A stretch of 64,000 nucleotides of DNA from the NCBI GenBank assembly GCA_043814035.1, contig JBDRKJ010000007.1:189023-253022 (forward strand). Reading direction: 5' to 3'. Position 1 is the first letter of the stretch. Each line of letters opens with the position of its first letter. The notes under the pieces are model-generated. The model was not told the origin of the DNA. It ran no database searches and saw only the letters and a program-made list of their open reading frames with translations. The position numbers were made by a program, and so were the translations under genes. Below are positions 23,721 to 30,850 of this stretch, one piece after another. The DNA is from Peribacter sp043814035 (GTDB lineage: Bacteria > Patescibacteriota > Gracilibacteria > Peribacterales > Peribacteraceae).

Positions 23721-24033
23721 GATTATCCGCCTTCGGGATGTTTTCAGCTCTTCCAGTCTTGTAACGAGACAGGCGGCGCGGGAGCTTTTTGATTTGATCC
23801 AGCATTCACCCGAGACGCGCATCGCCTTGGACTTCGATGGAATCGAATACTCCTCACGATCTTTCTTCGATGAATTGCTAAGCAAAGAACCTTTGTTTAT
23901 GCCACTTGGGAAGAATGTCACATTCGTTAATGTTTCACGCGATTTGGAACAGACGATGGATTTAGTGAAGAATCCATCACATCACGAGCTGGCCTACCAG
24001 AGTGTGAGTAACGCTGAAGCTTTGACGATATAG
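23710..24033 (+). CDS. STAS-like domain protein (DUF4325)
   Basis: 107 residues. The core pattern SLVTRQAARELFDLIQ-x-RIALDFDGIEYSSRSFFDELL fits DUF4325, a STAS-like (anti-anti-sigma-like) fold in which a Ser near the start of the second helix is often the regulated residue; here SSRSFF is at the matching place. It overlaps the GHKL ATPase gene by 11 nt. Together the pair resembles an ATP-dependent binding switch, with the ClpP-like protein as the possible effector. Confidence 0.78.
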   Translation: MSDKIIRLRDVFSSSSLVTRQAARELFDLIQHSPETRIALDFDGIEYSSRSFFDELLSKEPLFMPLGKNVTFVNVSRDLEQTMDLVKNPSHHELAYQSVSNAEALTI

Positions 24034-24341
24034 ATCTGTGCATCTTGTTCTGGGTCCTGATTATCGAACATTGTGTCATGACAGCAGAGCTGCGTGCCCT
24101 ATTTCAAGGACGCACTGAAGAAAAACTATTTAATCGTCCCCGTGGCTTCCGATCTCCCGAGAAGAGATTGAAGTGCTAGAAATCAGTTGTGGCGTTGAGA
24201 CGGAAGCTGAGGAGAGATTGATGCCCTTCCGACCATAAAACCCGCCAAAATGGCTAGGATGGGCTAGGATTTGACAGTGCATTGTGGAAGGTGATGAGGG
24301 CACATGAAGTATGATAAGGTTCCTACTCTCTTTCTTCTGAA
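24034..24341. other. Non-coding gap between the STAS-like and FGase-like genes
   Basis: 308 bp. It contains one short open frame (24078-24179, 33 codons) without support, a short direct repeat (ggctaggatgggctagga) near 24250-24270 and a TTGACA at about 24272 without a good -10 at standard spacing. No RNA gene was recognised. Confidence 0.5.
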
Positions 24342-25646
24342 ATGCCGAACCTGCCCCACGAAAGACGCGCCGCAATAGAAATGGATATGCTGGAGAAGGA
24401 GACAAAGAGGCTCTTGCCGCTCCTTTCCGAAGATGAGAAAGAGGAGAAAAAAAGAGAACTTGCCCAAAGAGCAGGGACGATTATCAAAAGGGAAACGCAG
24501 ATGTTGAAGGAAGAGGATGCGCAGGCCGTCCTCCATATTCCGCATGCTTCCATGGTCATACCGGATCACATCCGTTCTGCGTTTCTCACGAGCGACGACG
24601 AGCTTAATCATGAGCTTCAACGCATGACCGACAGATATACGGATGAGCTATTTGCACTCCCTGACGAGTTCGCGACAACGATCCGATTCCCCGTGAGCAG
24701 GCTCGTAGTGGATCCCGAGAGGTTCATGGAGGACAGCGAAGAACCCATGGCCAAGATCGGCATGGGAGTGATCTACACCCGCACCTCCGAAGGCCGCACT
24801 CTGCGGCTGAAACCGACGGAGAAGGAGAGAAACGGGCTCCTCGGATGGTACTACAAACAGCATCATGATGCCCTGAAATGGGCGACAACTCGCATCCTTG
24901 AAAGGCAAGGGGTCTGCCTCATCATTGACGCTCACAGCTTCTCCTCCAAGCCTCTTCCTCACGAGCCGGATCAGAGCCCTGACCGCCCGGACATCTGCAT
25001 CGGCACCGACCCCTTCCATACCCCGCATATGTTGTCGATGGTGGCAGCAGAAGCGTTTCAAAAATGCGGGTTCTCTGTTGCCATTGATCGCCCGTTCCAA
25101 GGGGCGTTGGTGCCCATGAAGTATTACCGGAAAGAGAAGCGCGTCTTTTCGGTCATGATCGAAGTGCGGAGAGACCTGTACATGGACGAGGAATCGGGCA
25201 GGAAGAACGATCGTTTCCCCATTATCCGCTCGCACATCGAGTCCGCGCTGTTCTCTATTCTGGAATGCTTTCCAATGATCCCGCCAGAAAAGCTCAAGAA
25301 GCTGCTCAAAATGAGCGAGGAGGCTCTGGAGTATGCACGGAAGGTGGGACTTCTCCCACCGAAGAAGGAGGAGGCGGCTGAGGCGGATGAGGAATTGGCA
25401 CATTCGTTTCGTGAGCACGCTGGTGACTTATTGAAGTGCAGTGAAGCGATGACAGAGGTTGCCGCCGCCTTCAACCATGCGAATGTGAAGACGAACGAAA
25501 AAATCGACAAGAAGATCAAGCCATACTTGCAACTGCGCACATGGTCGGAGGGAATGATCTGTGGATCGGTGGTAGCGCTACTACTGATTGCACTTGCACA
25601 ACTCGGTATTCTTCAAGAACTGATTCGCAGATTGATCGTCACTTGA
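24342..25646 (+). CDS. N-formylglutamate amidohydrolase-like protein with C-terminal membrane anchor
   Basis: 434 residues. After an N-terminal coiled coil (about 1-60) the FGase/HutG-like motifs appear in order: VLHIPHASMVIPDHIR, DRYTDELF, PVSRLVVDPERF, GMGVIYTRTSEGRTLR, YYKQHHDALK, CLIIDAHSFSS, DICIGTD, and IEVRRDLYMDE. These are the metal-binding and catalytic residues of a zinc amidohydrolase. A Glu-rich linker, a second coiled coil and one C-terminal transmembrane helix (about 410-432, WSEGMICGSVVALLLIALAQLGIL) follow, which the catabolic enzyme lacks. No histidine-degradation genes are nearby and the gene is inside the island, so a defence or signalling role as a membrane-tethered amidohydrolase is plausible but unproven. 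Confidence 0.8.
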   Translation: MPNLPHERRAAIEMDMLEKETKRLLPLLSEDEKEEKKRELAQRAGTIIKRETQMLKEEDAQAVLHIPHASMVIPDHIRSAFLTSDDELNHELQRMTDRYTDELFALPDEFATTIRFPVSRLVVDPERFMEDSEEPMAKIGMGVIYTRTSEGRTLRLKPTEKERNGLLGWYYKQHHDALKWATTRILERQGVCLIIDAHSFSSKPLPHEPDQSPDRPDICIGTDPFHTPHMLSMVAAEAFQKCGFSVAIDRPFQGALVPMKYYRKEKRVFSVMIEVRRDLYMDEESGRKNDRFPIIRSHIESALFSILECFPMIPPEKLKKLLKMSEEALEYARKVGLLPPKKEEAAEADEELAHSFREHAGDLLKCSEAMTEVAAAFNHANVKTNEKIDKKIKPYLQLRTWSEGMICGSVVALLLIALAQLGILQELIRRLIVT

Positions 25647-25669
25647 TCTTACAGTAATATTCACACATC

Positions 25670-25897
25670 ATGCATGAACAACACGAGATTGAACATTCGC
25701 TTAAGGAAGAAGCCAAGAGAATTAGCAATACTTTCAACGGCGCACCTGTAATAGTGATTGTTGCAGGCGATTCCAAAGCAGACATACCTCGGGTTATGAC
25801 TGGTTCAAACGTAACTGGCCGTCTCCGTGATCTTCTTGGAATTCTCCAGACAGCAATCCAAATCGAGACATTAAAGCACTTCAAATTGTTCAGATAA
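25670..25897 (+). CDS. Small hypothetical protein of the island
   Basis: 75 residues, start ATG 25670, with a TAATAT box 9 nt upstream that supports expression. The sequence has a charged helix (HEQHEIEHSLKEEAKRI), a hydrophobic strand with VIVIVAGDSKADI and a second helix (LRDLLGILQTAIQIETLKHF). I recognise no family. It follows the FGase-like gene by 23 bp and may be co-transcribed with it. Confidence 0.55.
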   Translation: MHEQHEIEHSLKEEAKRISNTFNGAPVIVIVAGDSKADIPRVMTGSNVTGRLRDLLGILQTAIQIETLKHFKLFR

Positions 25898-25920
25898 GCA
25901 ACCTGAATTCCGCTCTGTTG

Positions 25921-26580
25921 CTATTCATGTTGTAGGTTCCCCCACCCACAAAACGCACATTCCGAATGCTGCTTAGGTAGTGATCCTTTCAGGCAAGCTA
26001 CTGCATTCTCAAAAAGCGATCGTGCCCTCTCAGGATCAATGTTCACCTTAATAATCTCAGAGTGGAACCGGAAAAGCCCCTTGCCCTCCACAGTATCTGG
26101 AAAGTAGTACACAAGATAAGCAAAGTCTGAGATCTTGAGTCCTTGCGCGCTGAGGAGGAGCGCATACGTATCAAGCTGTGTCTGATAATACTGTTCACTC
26201 GCTCCATCTTTCGGCGCACCGCGGCGGGTTTTGAAATCGAGAGGGATATGTGTAACACCATCTATGAGACACTCATCAAGCATCCCGAAAAGCTGGGCAT
26301 CCAGTTTCTCGTCTGTGTAGTAAAGGCGCTTGCCGATCATGTTTCGATCCTCTACGAGCACACCCTCTACTTTCCCCTCGATCTCTGGCGGGAGTGAGCC
26401 TTTGAACTTTGCGTAATAATCACGCAGAACGCTATCCATACCACCGGGGAGTGAAGGAAATGGCCCCTTGGGGCGATGGATGCCCTCGTTATAGTGTTGC
26501 CAGAAGCAGTGTGGACACTCCTTAAAGAGACTAAGGCCGGATGTAGGGGATAGGCGGATTGTTGAGCTTTTCTTTGGCAT
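25921..26580 (-). CDS. Cas4/RecB-like PD-(D/E)xK nuclease
   Basis: 219 residues from ATG 26580, where a TATTAT box lies 6 nt upstream. The nuclease core is GMLDECLIDG ... PLDFKTRRG, giving the D-x(n)-DxK catalytic pair, followed by QYYQTQLDTYALLL (RecB motif QxxxY-like). One cysteine pair lies near the N-terminus (FKECPHCFW) and a pair near the C-terminus (HSECAFCGW), the arrangement of Cas4-type Fe-S cluster nucleases. No CRISPR array or cas1/cas2 gene is in the window, so it is an orphan Cas4-like protein, probably of the defence island or phage origin. Confidence 0.8.
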   Translation of the reverse strand: MPKKSSTIRLSPTSGLSLFKECPHCFWQHYNEGIHRPKGPFPSLPGGMDSVLRDYYAKFKGSLPPEIEGKVEGVLVEDRNMIGKRLYYTDEKLDAQLFGMLDECLIDGVTHIPLDFKTRRGAPKDGASEQYYQTQLDTYALLLSAQGLKISDFAYLVYYFPDTVEGKGLFRFHSEIIKVNIDPERARSLFENAVACLKGSLPKQHSECAFCGWGNLQHE

Positions 26581-26586
26581 GACGGC

Positions 26587-26592
26587 ATAATA
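26587..26592 (-). promoter_or_regulatory. -10 element, leaderless start of the Cas4-like gene
   Basis: TATTAT on the minus strand, 6 nt before the ATG at 26580. It supports that ATG over the upstream in-frame ATG at 26643. Confidence 0.5.
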
Positions 26593-26740
26593 CCAGTTCT
26601 GCTGGGAGTTTTTGAGGAATTGTGCACTACAAATCCTCTTCATATGCTCAATTTTAGGATGTCTAATTTCTTTACATAGCTCTTGACAAGTATTTCTTCA
26701 TTCAATATCATAAGACCGTATACGCTTACCATTCAGTATT

Positions 26741-27025
26741 ATGGCCATGAAGAAATTCAGCAAGACTATGCGCCTTACAAAGGCTAATCTCGATAAAGTA
26801 CCTGGTGATAAGCCAGGCGTGTACCGTATCAAAAATGCACAGGGTAACGTTCTGTATGTAGGCAAGGCAAAAGGAAACAGACTGGATGACCGCATTGAGG
26901 AACACAAAGGCGAGTTTGAAGGTGGTACACAATTTCAGTTCCGCACCACGCCAAGCAAGGAAGCCGCAGAGCGTCTTGAGCGCAAAGAAATAAAAGAGCA
27001 CAATCCACCGTCTAACCAAGCGTAA
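26741..27025 (+). CDS. GIY-YIG domain protein
   Basis: 94 residues. The GIY-YIG signature is present as PGVYRIKNAQGNVLYVGKAKGNRLDDRIEEH, with the Tyr, the GK pair and the catalytic Arg after it (DDRIEEH); a later Glu-containing helix (AAERLERKEIKEHNPPSNQ) fits the family's C-terminal Glu. It resembles stand-alone small GIY-YIG nucleases. It precedes the XRE-Panacea gene by 2 bp and is probably in one transcript with the toxin-antitoxin pair. Confidence 0.8.
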   Translation: MAMKKFSKTMRLTKANLDKVPGDKPGVYRIKNAQGNVLYVGKAKGNRLDDRIEEHKGEFEGGTQFQFRTTPSKEAAERLERKEIKEHNPPSNQA

Positions 27026-27027
27026 GC

Positions 27028-27813
27028 ATGCTTTCCAAATTCATCCAGCGGCAGCGCATCAAACGCAACCTCACACAGGAATACCTTGCGTCAGAGCTTA
27101 AGATGTCCCGTCCCACGTACATGCAAATTGAGCGTGGGGAACGGGAGATCACTATCAGCGAGGCAAAAAAACTCGCGGCGATTTTCGATATGTCGCTGGA
27201 GGAATTTTTACAGAAACAGGAAATGCCTGTTCCAAAAGTTATATTCGTAAAAGAGGGAAAGATACCATCCGCCAAAAAGCAGGAAATGCGCATCAATGTC
27301 CCCCGGAAGAACCTGCGAAAATTCAAGGAGGTATTGCTCTATGTTCTGGAGAAGGTCGGCGCAAGGCCCAATGTTGGAGAGACTGTGCTTTATAAGCTGC
27401 TCTATTTTATTGATTTTGATTATTATGAGAAGTTTGAAGAACAAATGATCGGTGCGACATACATCAGAAACAAATATGGTCCGACACCGGTTGAATTTAA
27501 AGCTATTGTGGAAGATATGGAAAAGAAGGGTGAAATTGAACATGTAAAAAGCTCATATTTCAAATATGAACAAAAGAAGTATCTACCACGGCGCCAACCG
27601 GATCTCACAGCACTTTCTGCTCAGGAACTAGGACATCTCGATGAAGAATTAAGCCGGCTTGCACATATGAGCGCGAACGAAATCAGCGCATATTCTCACG
27701 ATGACATGCCGTGGAAAGCCGCGGAAAAGAATGGAAATCAATTGGATTACGAAATGGTGTTTTACAGGGACTACAGACATTCCGTCCGCAATTACGATGA
27801 TGACCCTCTTTGA
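27028..27813 (+). CDS. XRE helix-turn-helix/Panacea (DUF4065) antitoxin
   Basis: 261 residues. Residues about 5-60 form an XRE-type HTH (RQRIKRNLTQEYLASELKMSRPTYMQIERGEREIT). Residues about 95-245 form a DUF4065/SocA-like Panacea domain: VGETVLYKLLYFIDFDYYEKF, GATYIRNKYGPTPVEF and SAYSHDDMPWKAAE. Panacea proteins are antitoxins that neutralise diverse toxins. The stop overlaps the toxin gene start by 14-17 nt, as is usual for such operons. Confidence 0.88.
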   Translation: MLSKFIQRQRIKRNLTQEYLASELKMSRPTYMQIERGEREITISEAKKLAAIFDMSLEEFLQKQEMPVPKVIFVKEGKIPSAKKQEMRINVPRKNLRKFKEVLLYVLEKVGARPNVGETVLYKLLYFIDFDYYEKFEEQMIGATYIRNKYGPTPVEFKAIVEDMEKKGEIEHVKSSYFKYEQKKYLPRRQPDLTALSAQELGHLDEELSRLAHMSANEISAYSHDDMPWKAAEKNGNQLDYEMVFYRDYRHSVRNYDDDPL

Positions 27814-28159
27814 TGAAATACATGAGTTCCAAAAGGACTATAAAAGGCTTGATAAAAAGTATAGATCGTTATCTGAGGACCTTGAGCGCCTAAAACAGGC
27901 ACTGCTGGTCTCGCCCATACCGAGTGATAAGCATACAGCCATCCTCACAGAGCAAGGTCCCTATAAAATAATAAAAGTTCGCATGGCATGTCGTGCTCTA
28001 AAAAAATCCTCTTTGCGTGTCGTTTATTCGTACGAAGAAAACAAAAACAAATTCACTTTTCTTGAACTATATTTCAAGGGCGACAAACCTTCTCAAGATG
28101 ATGAGCGTATACGATCTTTTCTAAGAAAAGAGATTGCCACAGGACTGAGTTGTGAATAG
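27797..28159 (+). CDS. RelE/HigB-like toxin partner of the Panacea antitoxin
   Basis: 120 residues from ATG 27797 (a second ATG follows at 27800). After an N-terminal coiled coil, the protein contains KIIKVRMACRALKKSSLRVVYSYEENKNKFTFLELYFKGDK and a final helix with DDERIRSFL, a pattern seen in RelE/HigB-like mRNA interferases with the LRVVYxYxExxNKxxFLEIYxKGDK strand run. Its start overlaps the end of the antitoxin gene, implying coupled translation. Identification as RelE-like is by motif only; the toxin side of Panacea pairs is variable. Confidence 0.72.
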   Translation: MMTLFDEIHEFQKDYKRLDKKYRSLSEDLERLKQALLVSPIPSDKHTAILTEQGPYKIIKVRMACRALKKSSLRVVYSYEENKNKFTFLELYFKGDKPSQDDERIRSFLRKEIATGLSCE

Positions 28160-28221
28160 TGTAATCTTAAGCCGTGAGAACAACTGGAAATCGTACCGAA
28201 ACGTTCAGCAATTTAAACGAA

Positions 28222-28265
28222 GCGGCGGCGGCCGGGCGCCCCGAATTTTTGCGGCCGCCGCCGTT
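28222..28265. repeat. GC-rich hairpin
   Basis: CGGCGGCGGCC and GGCCGCCGCCG are complementary over 11 bp with a loop of about 18 nt that includes GAATTTTTG. With the AATTTTT loop it is not a standard terminator, since the T-run is not 3' of the stem. Confidence 0.6.
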
Positions 28266-28315
28266 AAATCCCCAAATCCGTTCGAATTTTGCGCAGCAAA
28301 TCCAGCCATTACAGT

Positions 28316-28547
28316 CCCCCGAAAAACTTCACCATCGCCTGCGCAGGAAACCGCAGCCGCGAAGGGCTGCTGCTAGGTTCGGGGGGCAATATTGATCACA
28401 CACAGAAGCGGCCGTTCCTGGCCGCGGGTAGAATGAAAAAAGCCGCGGGTTGAATGAAAAAAGCCGCGGATAGCATGAAATATTGCCGCGGTTTGAACAA
28501 TTATCCCCAATTTCCCTACAACCCCCCGAAAAACTTCACCATCGCCT
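28316..28547 (+). repeat. 25-nt direct repeat pair
   Basis: The same 25 nt (CCCCCGAAAAACTTCACC followed by ATCGCCT) occur at 28316-28340 and 28523-28547. The second copy ends at the first base of the penicillin-binding protein stop codon, so the gene's 3' end appears to be the original site and the first copy a duplication of it. Confidence 0.65.
28421..28505 (+). repeat. Four tandem 21-22 bp repeats with CCGCGG cores
   Basis: Units GCCGCGGGTAGAATGAAAAA-type start at 28421, 28442, 28463 and 28485. Each has a CCGCGG palindrome and, in three copies, a TGAA-A-run. Too short and too degenerate for a CRISPR array (no spacers). Confidence 0.6.
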
Positions 28548-30679
28548 CACCCCCTCCTCTTCCTCTCACTCAATTCCGGAGGAAACCACGTCTGTGCTTG
28601 AGGTTTAAGCTCGTGTGCGCTGGCAATAAACTCCTTCCACAGCGGTGTGATCACGTTCATGCCGTCGGCATTCGACATGAGGGGTGAGTAATCGGCATTG
28701 CCCGCCCAGATGCCCAGCACAAACTCGGGGCTGTAGCCCAGCGTCCACACATCACCGGGTAAGAGCGTGCACCGGCCCGTCGCGGGATTCACGTACGCAC
28801 AACGACTACTCGTTCCTGTCTTGATCGCCGTCTGAATACCGGGGACGGTGAGCGCCTCGTTCCACGCAGGTGTGGGACGGATGGAATTGTCACTCAGGAT
28901 GCTCGTAAGCCAACGCGCATGTTGCGGAGCGATGGCCTGCACCGCGGGAGTAGCTGGAGGACTCAAGAGCGTGCCATCTACCGCACGCACATTCGCAATA
29001 GCGGTAAGAGGACGGCGGATTCCGGCATTGGCCAGCGTGAGGTAGCCCTGCACCATCTCGATCAGCGGCACCTCGGCCGAGCCAATCGCGAGCGGATAAC
29101 CAAAAGTGAATGAGGGCATCCACTGACGTTTGAGGTCGCGCGTATCGAGCGGCGTTACGACACCCATGCGCGCTGCCGTGAGCAGTACGGCTTCTTCGCC
29201 ACCGGAATACAGCAGCGCCAGAATCGCAGGAATATTGCGCGACGCCGCCAGTGCATGGCTGATTTGCGTCCAACTGCGATACCCGCCTTCGTAGTTGCGG
29301 GGGCGATCGGGCCCCAGTGCAAGTGGTGCATCGAGGAGAAACGTGGTGGGTTCGAGGCCCGCGGCGAAGGCTGTTGCGTACACGAAGGGCTTGAAGCTGC
29401 TTCCCGGCTGACGCGCCACGCGCGCCATGTCGATCATGGCTCCGGGCTCATCCACGCTATAACGCACATTGCCGACGTAGGCGAGGATGTGCCCCGTCAC
29501 GCGGTCCGCCGCGACGAGTGCAATGTTGCCGGCTCCGTACCGCGTGCGGATCTCGTCGGCGTGCTCCTGCACAATGCGCTCGGCGAGACTCTGTAATACA
29601 GGATCGAGCGTGGTCTGCACGATGCAGCCGCCGGCTTTCGTATCGCACGGACGATCTGTTTGCACTGCTCCTTCTCTAAGCTGCCGCTGCACTTCGAGTG
29701 CGAAGTACGGCATGGTGCTGACACTCGTTCGCTCTGTAAACCGCATGTTCTTCATCTCTTCGCGTGCCAGGGCGAGCCGCGCCTCGCCGATGAATCCGTT
29801 CTTGTGCATGGCATCCAACACCAAGTCAGTGCGCCCCCGCACATAGAGCGAGCCCGTGGCTGTGAGAAAGTGCCTACCAAGGAGCCCAATGGTGATGTCG
29901 TCGGCAGGAATCTGTCCGACTTGTTGGATGTTTCCTTCGCGAATGGCACGCGCGGCCTCGCGCGAGATCGCTGTGTGCAGATGGATACCGTAGGGGCTGA
30001 AGTACGTGGGCCGCTGCAGCATGGCTGCCAGCACAGCAGATTGCGCGAGTGTAAGATCGCGGGCACTCATATCGAAATACGTGCGACTCGCCTCCTCCGC
30101 GCCATACACCATGCCCCCAAACGCCATGTGGTTGAGGTAGAGACCCAGAATTTTGTCGCGGCTGATCGCCTGTTCCAACCGACAAGCGAGCAGCGACTCC
30201 ACCGTCTTGCGTGCGATGCTCTTGTCACTGCGATCAAGCATGAGGTTGCCCGTGAGCTGCTGCGTGATAGTGGAGGCCCCCTGCGATTCCGCCTCCGTGA
30301 GATTAGCGACAATCGCGCGGATGACAGCCTTGATGTCGATGCAACCGCGCTCGAAGAAGCGCTCATCTTCGATGGCGACTACCGCCTGCTTGAGGAAGGG
30401 AGAGAACGCATCATCCGCCAGTTCCAGACGATCTTGCTCTCCGTACACACGTCGCAGCTCCGTACCACTGGCATCCATGAGAATGACACTCTGCGGTCGC
30501 ATAAAACTGTCGGCCCCCACGGTCTTCAGCCACGACCACAGGCCGGAAAGCTGCAACATCAGAACCGCACTCACGATGAAAAAATTGGCGAGCAGACTAT
30601 GTCTCAGGATCCGACGCTTCGGCGTTTTTGGAGAATCGCGCCTGGAATGCGACGGCAGAGAGACCATAAAGTGGTTCAT
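28547..30679 (-). CDS. Class A penicillin-binding protein (bifunctional transglycosylase/transpeptidase)
   Basis: 710 residues. One N-terminal membrane helix (about 28-48) precedes the GT51 transglycosylase with EDERFFERGCIDIKAVIRA and QGASTITQQLTGNLML. The transpeptidase has the nucleophile in PGSSFKPFVYA, SRN (ASRNIPAILAL) and KTGTSS. This is a complete PBP1A/1C-like enzyme making periplasmic peptidoglycan from lipid II; no C-terminal PBP1C extension is seen. It shows that the cell builds a peptidoglycan wall. The stop codon abuts a 25-nt repeat that may mark the edge of the accessory island. Confidence 0.92.
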   Translation of the reverse strand: MNHFMVSLPSHSRRDSPKTPKRRILRHSLLANFFIVSAVLMLQLSGLWSWLKTVGADSFMRPQSVILMDASGTELRRVYGEQDRLELADDAFSPFLKQAVVAIEDERFFERGCIDIKAVIRAIVANLTEAESQGASTITQQLTGNLMLDRSDKSIARKTVESLLACRLEQAISRDKILGLYLNHMAFGGMVYGAEEASRTYFDMSARDLTLAQSAVLAAMLQRPTYFSPYGIHLHTAISREAARAIREGNIQQVGQIPADDITIGLLGRHFLTATGSLYVRGRTDLVLDAMHKNGFIGEARLALAREEMKNMRFTERTSVSTMPYFALEVQRQLREGAVQTDRPCDTKAGGCIVQTTLDPVLQSLAERIVQEHADEIRTRYGAGNIALVAADRVTGHILAYVGNVRYSVDEPGAMIDMARVARQPGSSFKPFVYATAFAAGLEPTTFLLDAPLALGPDRPRNYEGGYRSWTQISHALAASRNIPAILALLYSGGEEAVLLTAARMGVVTPLDTRDLKRQWMPSFTFGYPLAIGSAEVPLIEMVQGYLTLANAGIRRPLTAIANVRAVDGTLLSPPATPAVQAIAPQHARWLTSILSDNSIRPTPAWNEALTVPGIQTAIKTGTSSRCAYVNPATGRCTLLPGDVWTLGYSPEFVLGIWAGNADYSPLMSNADGMNVITPLWKEFIASAHELKPQAQTWFPPELSERKRRG

Positions 30680-30793
30680 GGTATACGCATTCTCCGCATG
30701 CCACTAGCCGCATAACGGAGAGCTTTTTCTGTGGGAATTACCCCCCAGACCATTCCCACAAGTGCCAAATTCCGGTAAAGTACATGGGATTCA

Positions 30794-30829
30794 CCCCACT
30801 TCGTCCCGCACATGCGGGACTTCGCGGGG
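30794..30829 (+). repeat. Dispersed palindromic element upstream of typA
   Basis: CCCC ... GTCCCGC-ACAT-GCGGGAC ... GGGG hairpin in the typA leader. The core GTCCCGCNNATGCGGGAC (30803-30820) is shared with 60251-60268 and, with one mismatch in the right arm, 37214-37231. Confidence 0.6.
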
Positions 30830-30850
30830 CAAGTGAATACTTCTCACACA

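Larger units (their letters stand above)
28160..28546. other. Repeat-rich non-coding stretch between the toxin gene and the penicillin-binding protein gene
   Basis: 387 bp with no gene. It holds a GC-rich hairpin, a 25-nt direct repeat pair and four tandem copies of a 21-22 bp unit (listed separately). This is the likely right border of the accessory island. Confidence 0.6.

Noticed and set aside
24078..24179. 33-codon open frame in the gap after the STAS-like gene
   Set aside because: No family-like pattern, promoter or ribosome-binding site.
28421..28505. CRISPR array
   Set aside because: The four 21-22 bp units are directly adjacent without spacers and are imperfect, so they are tandem repeats.
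30812..30850. Earlier in-frame ATG of typA
   Set aside because: The added residues are encoded by the dispersed palindromic element, and TypA proteins start with the MSIRNIAIIAHVDHGK-type sequence.
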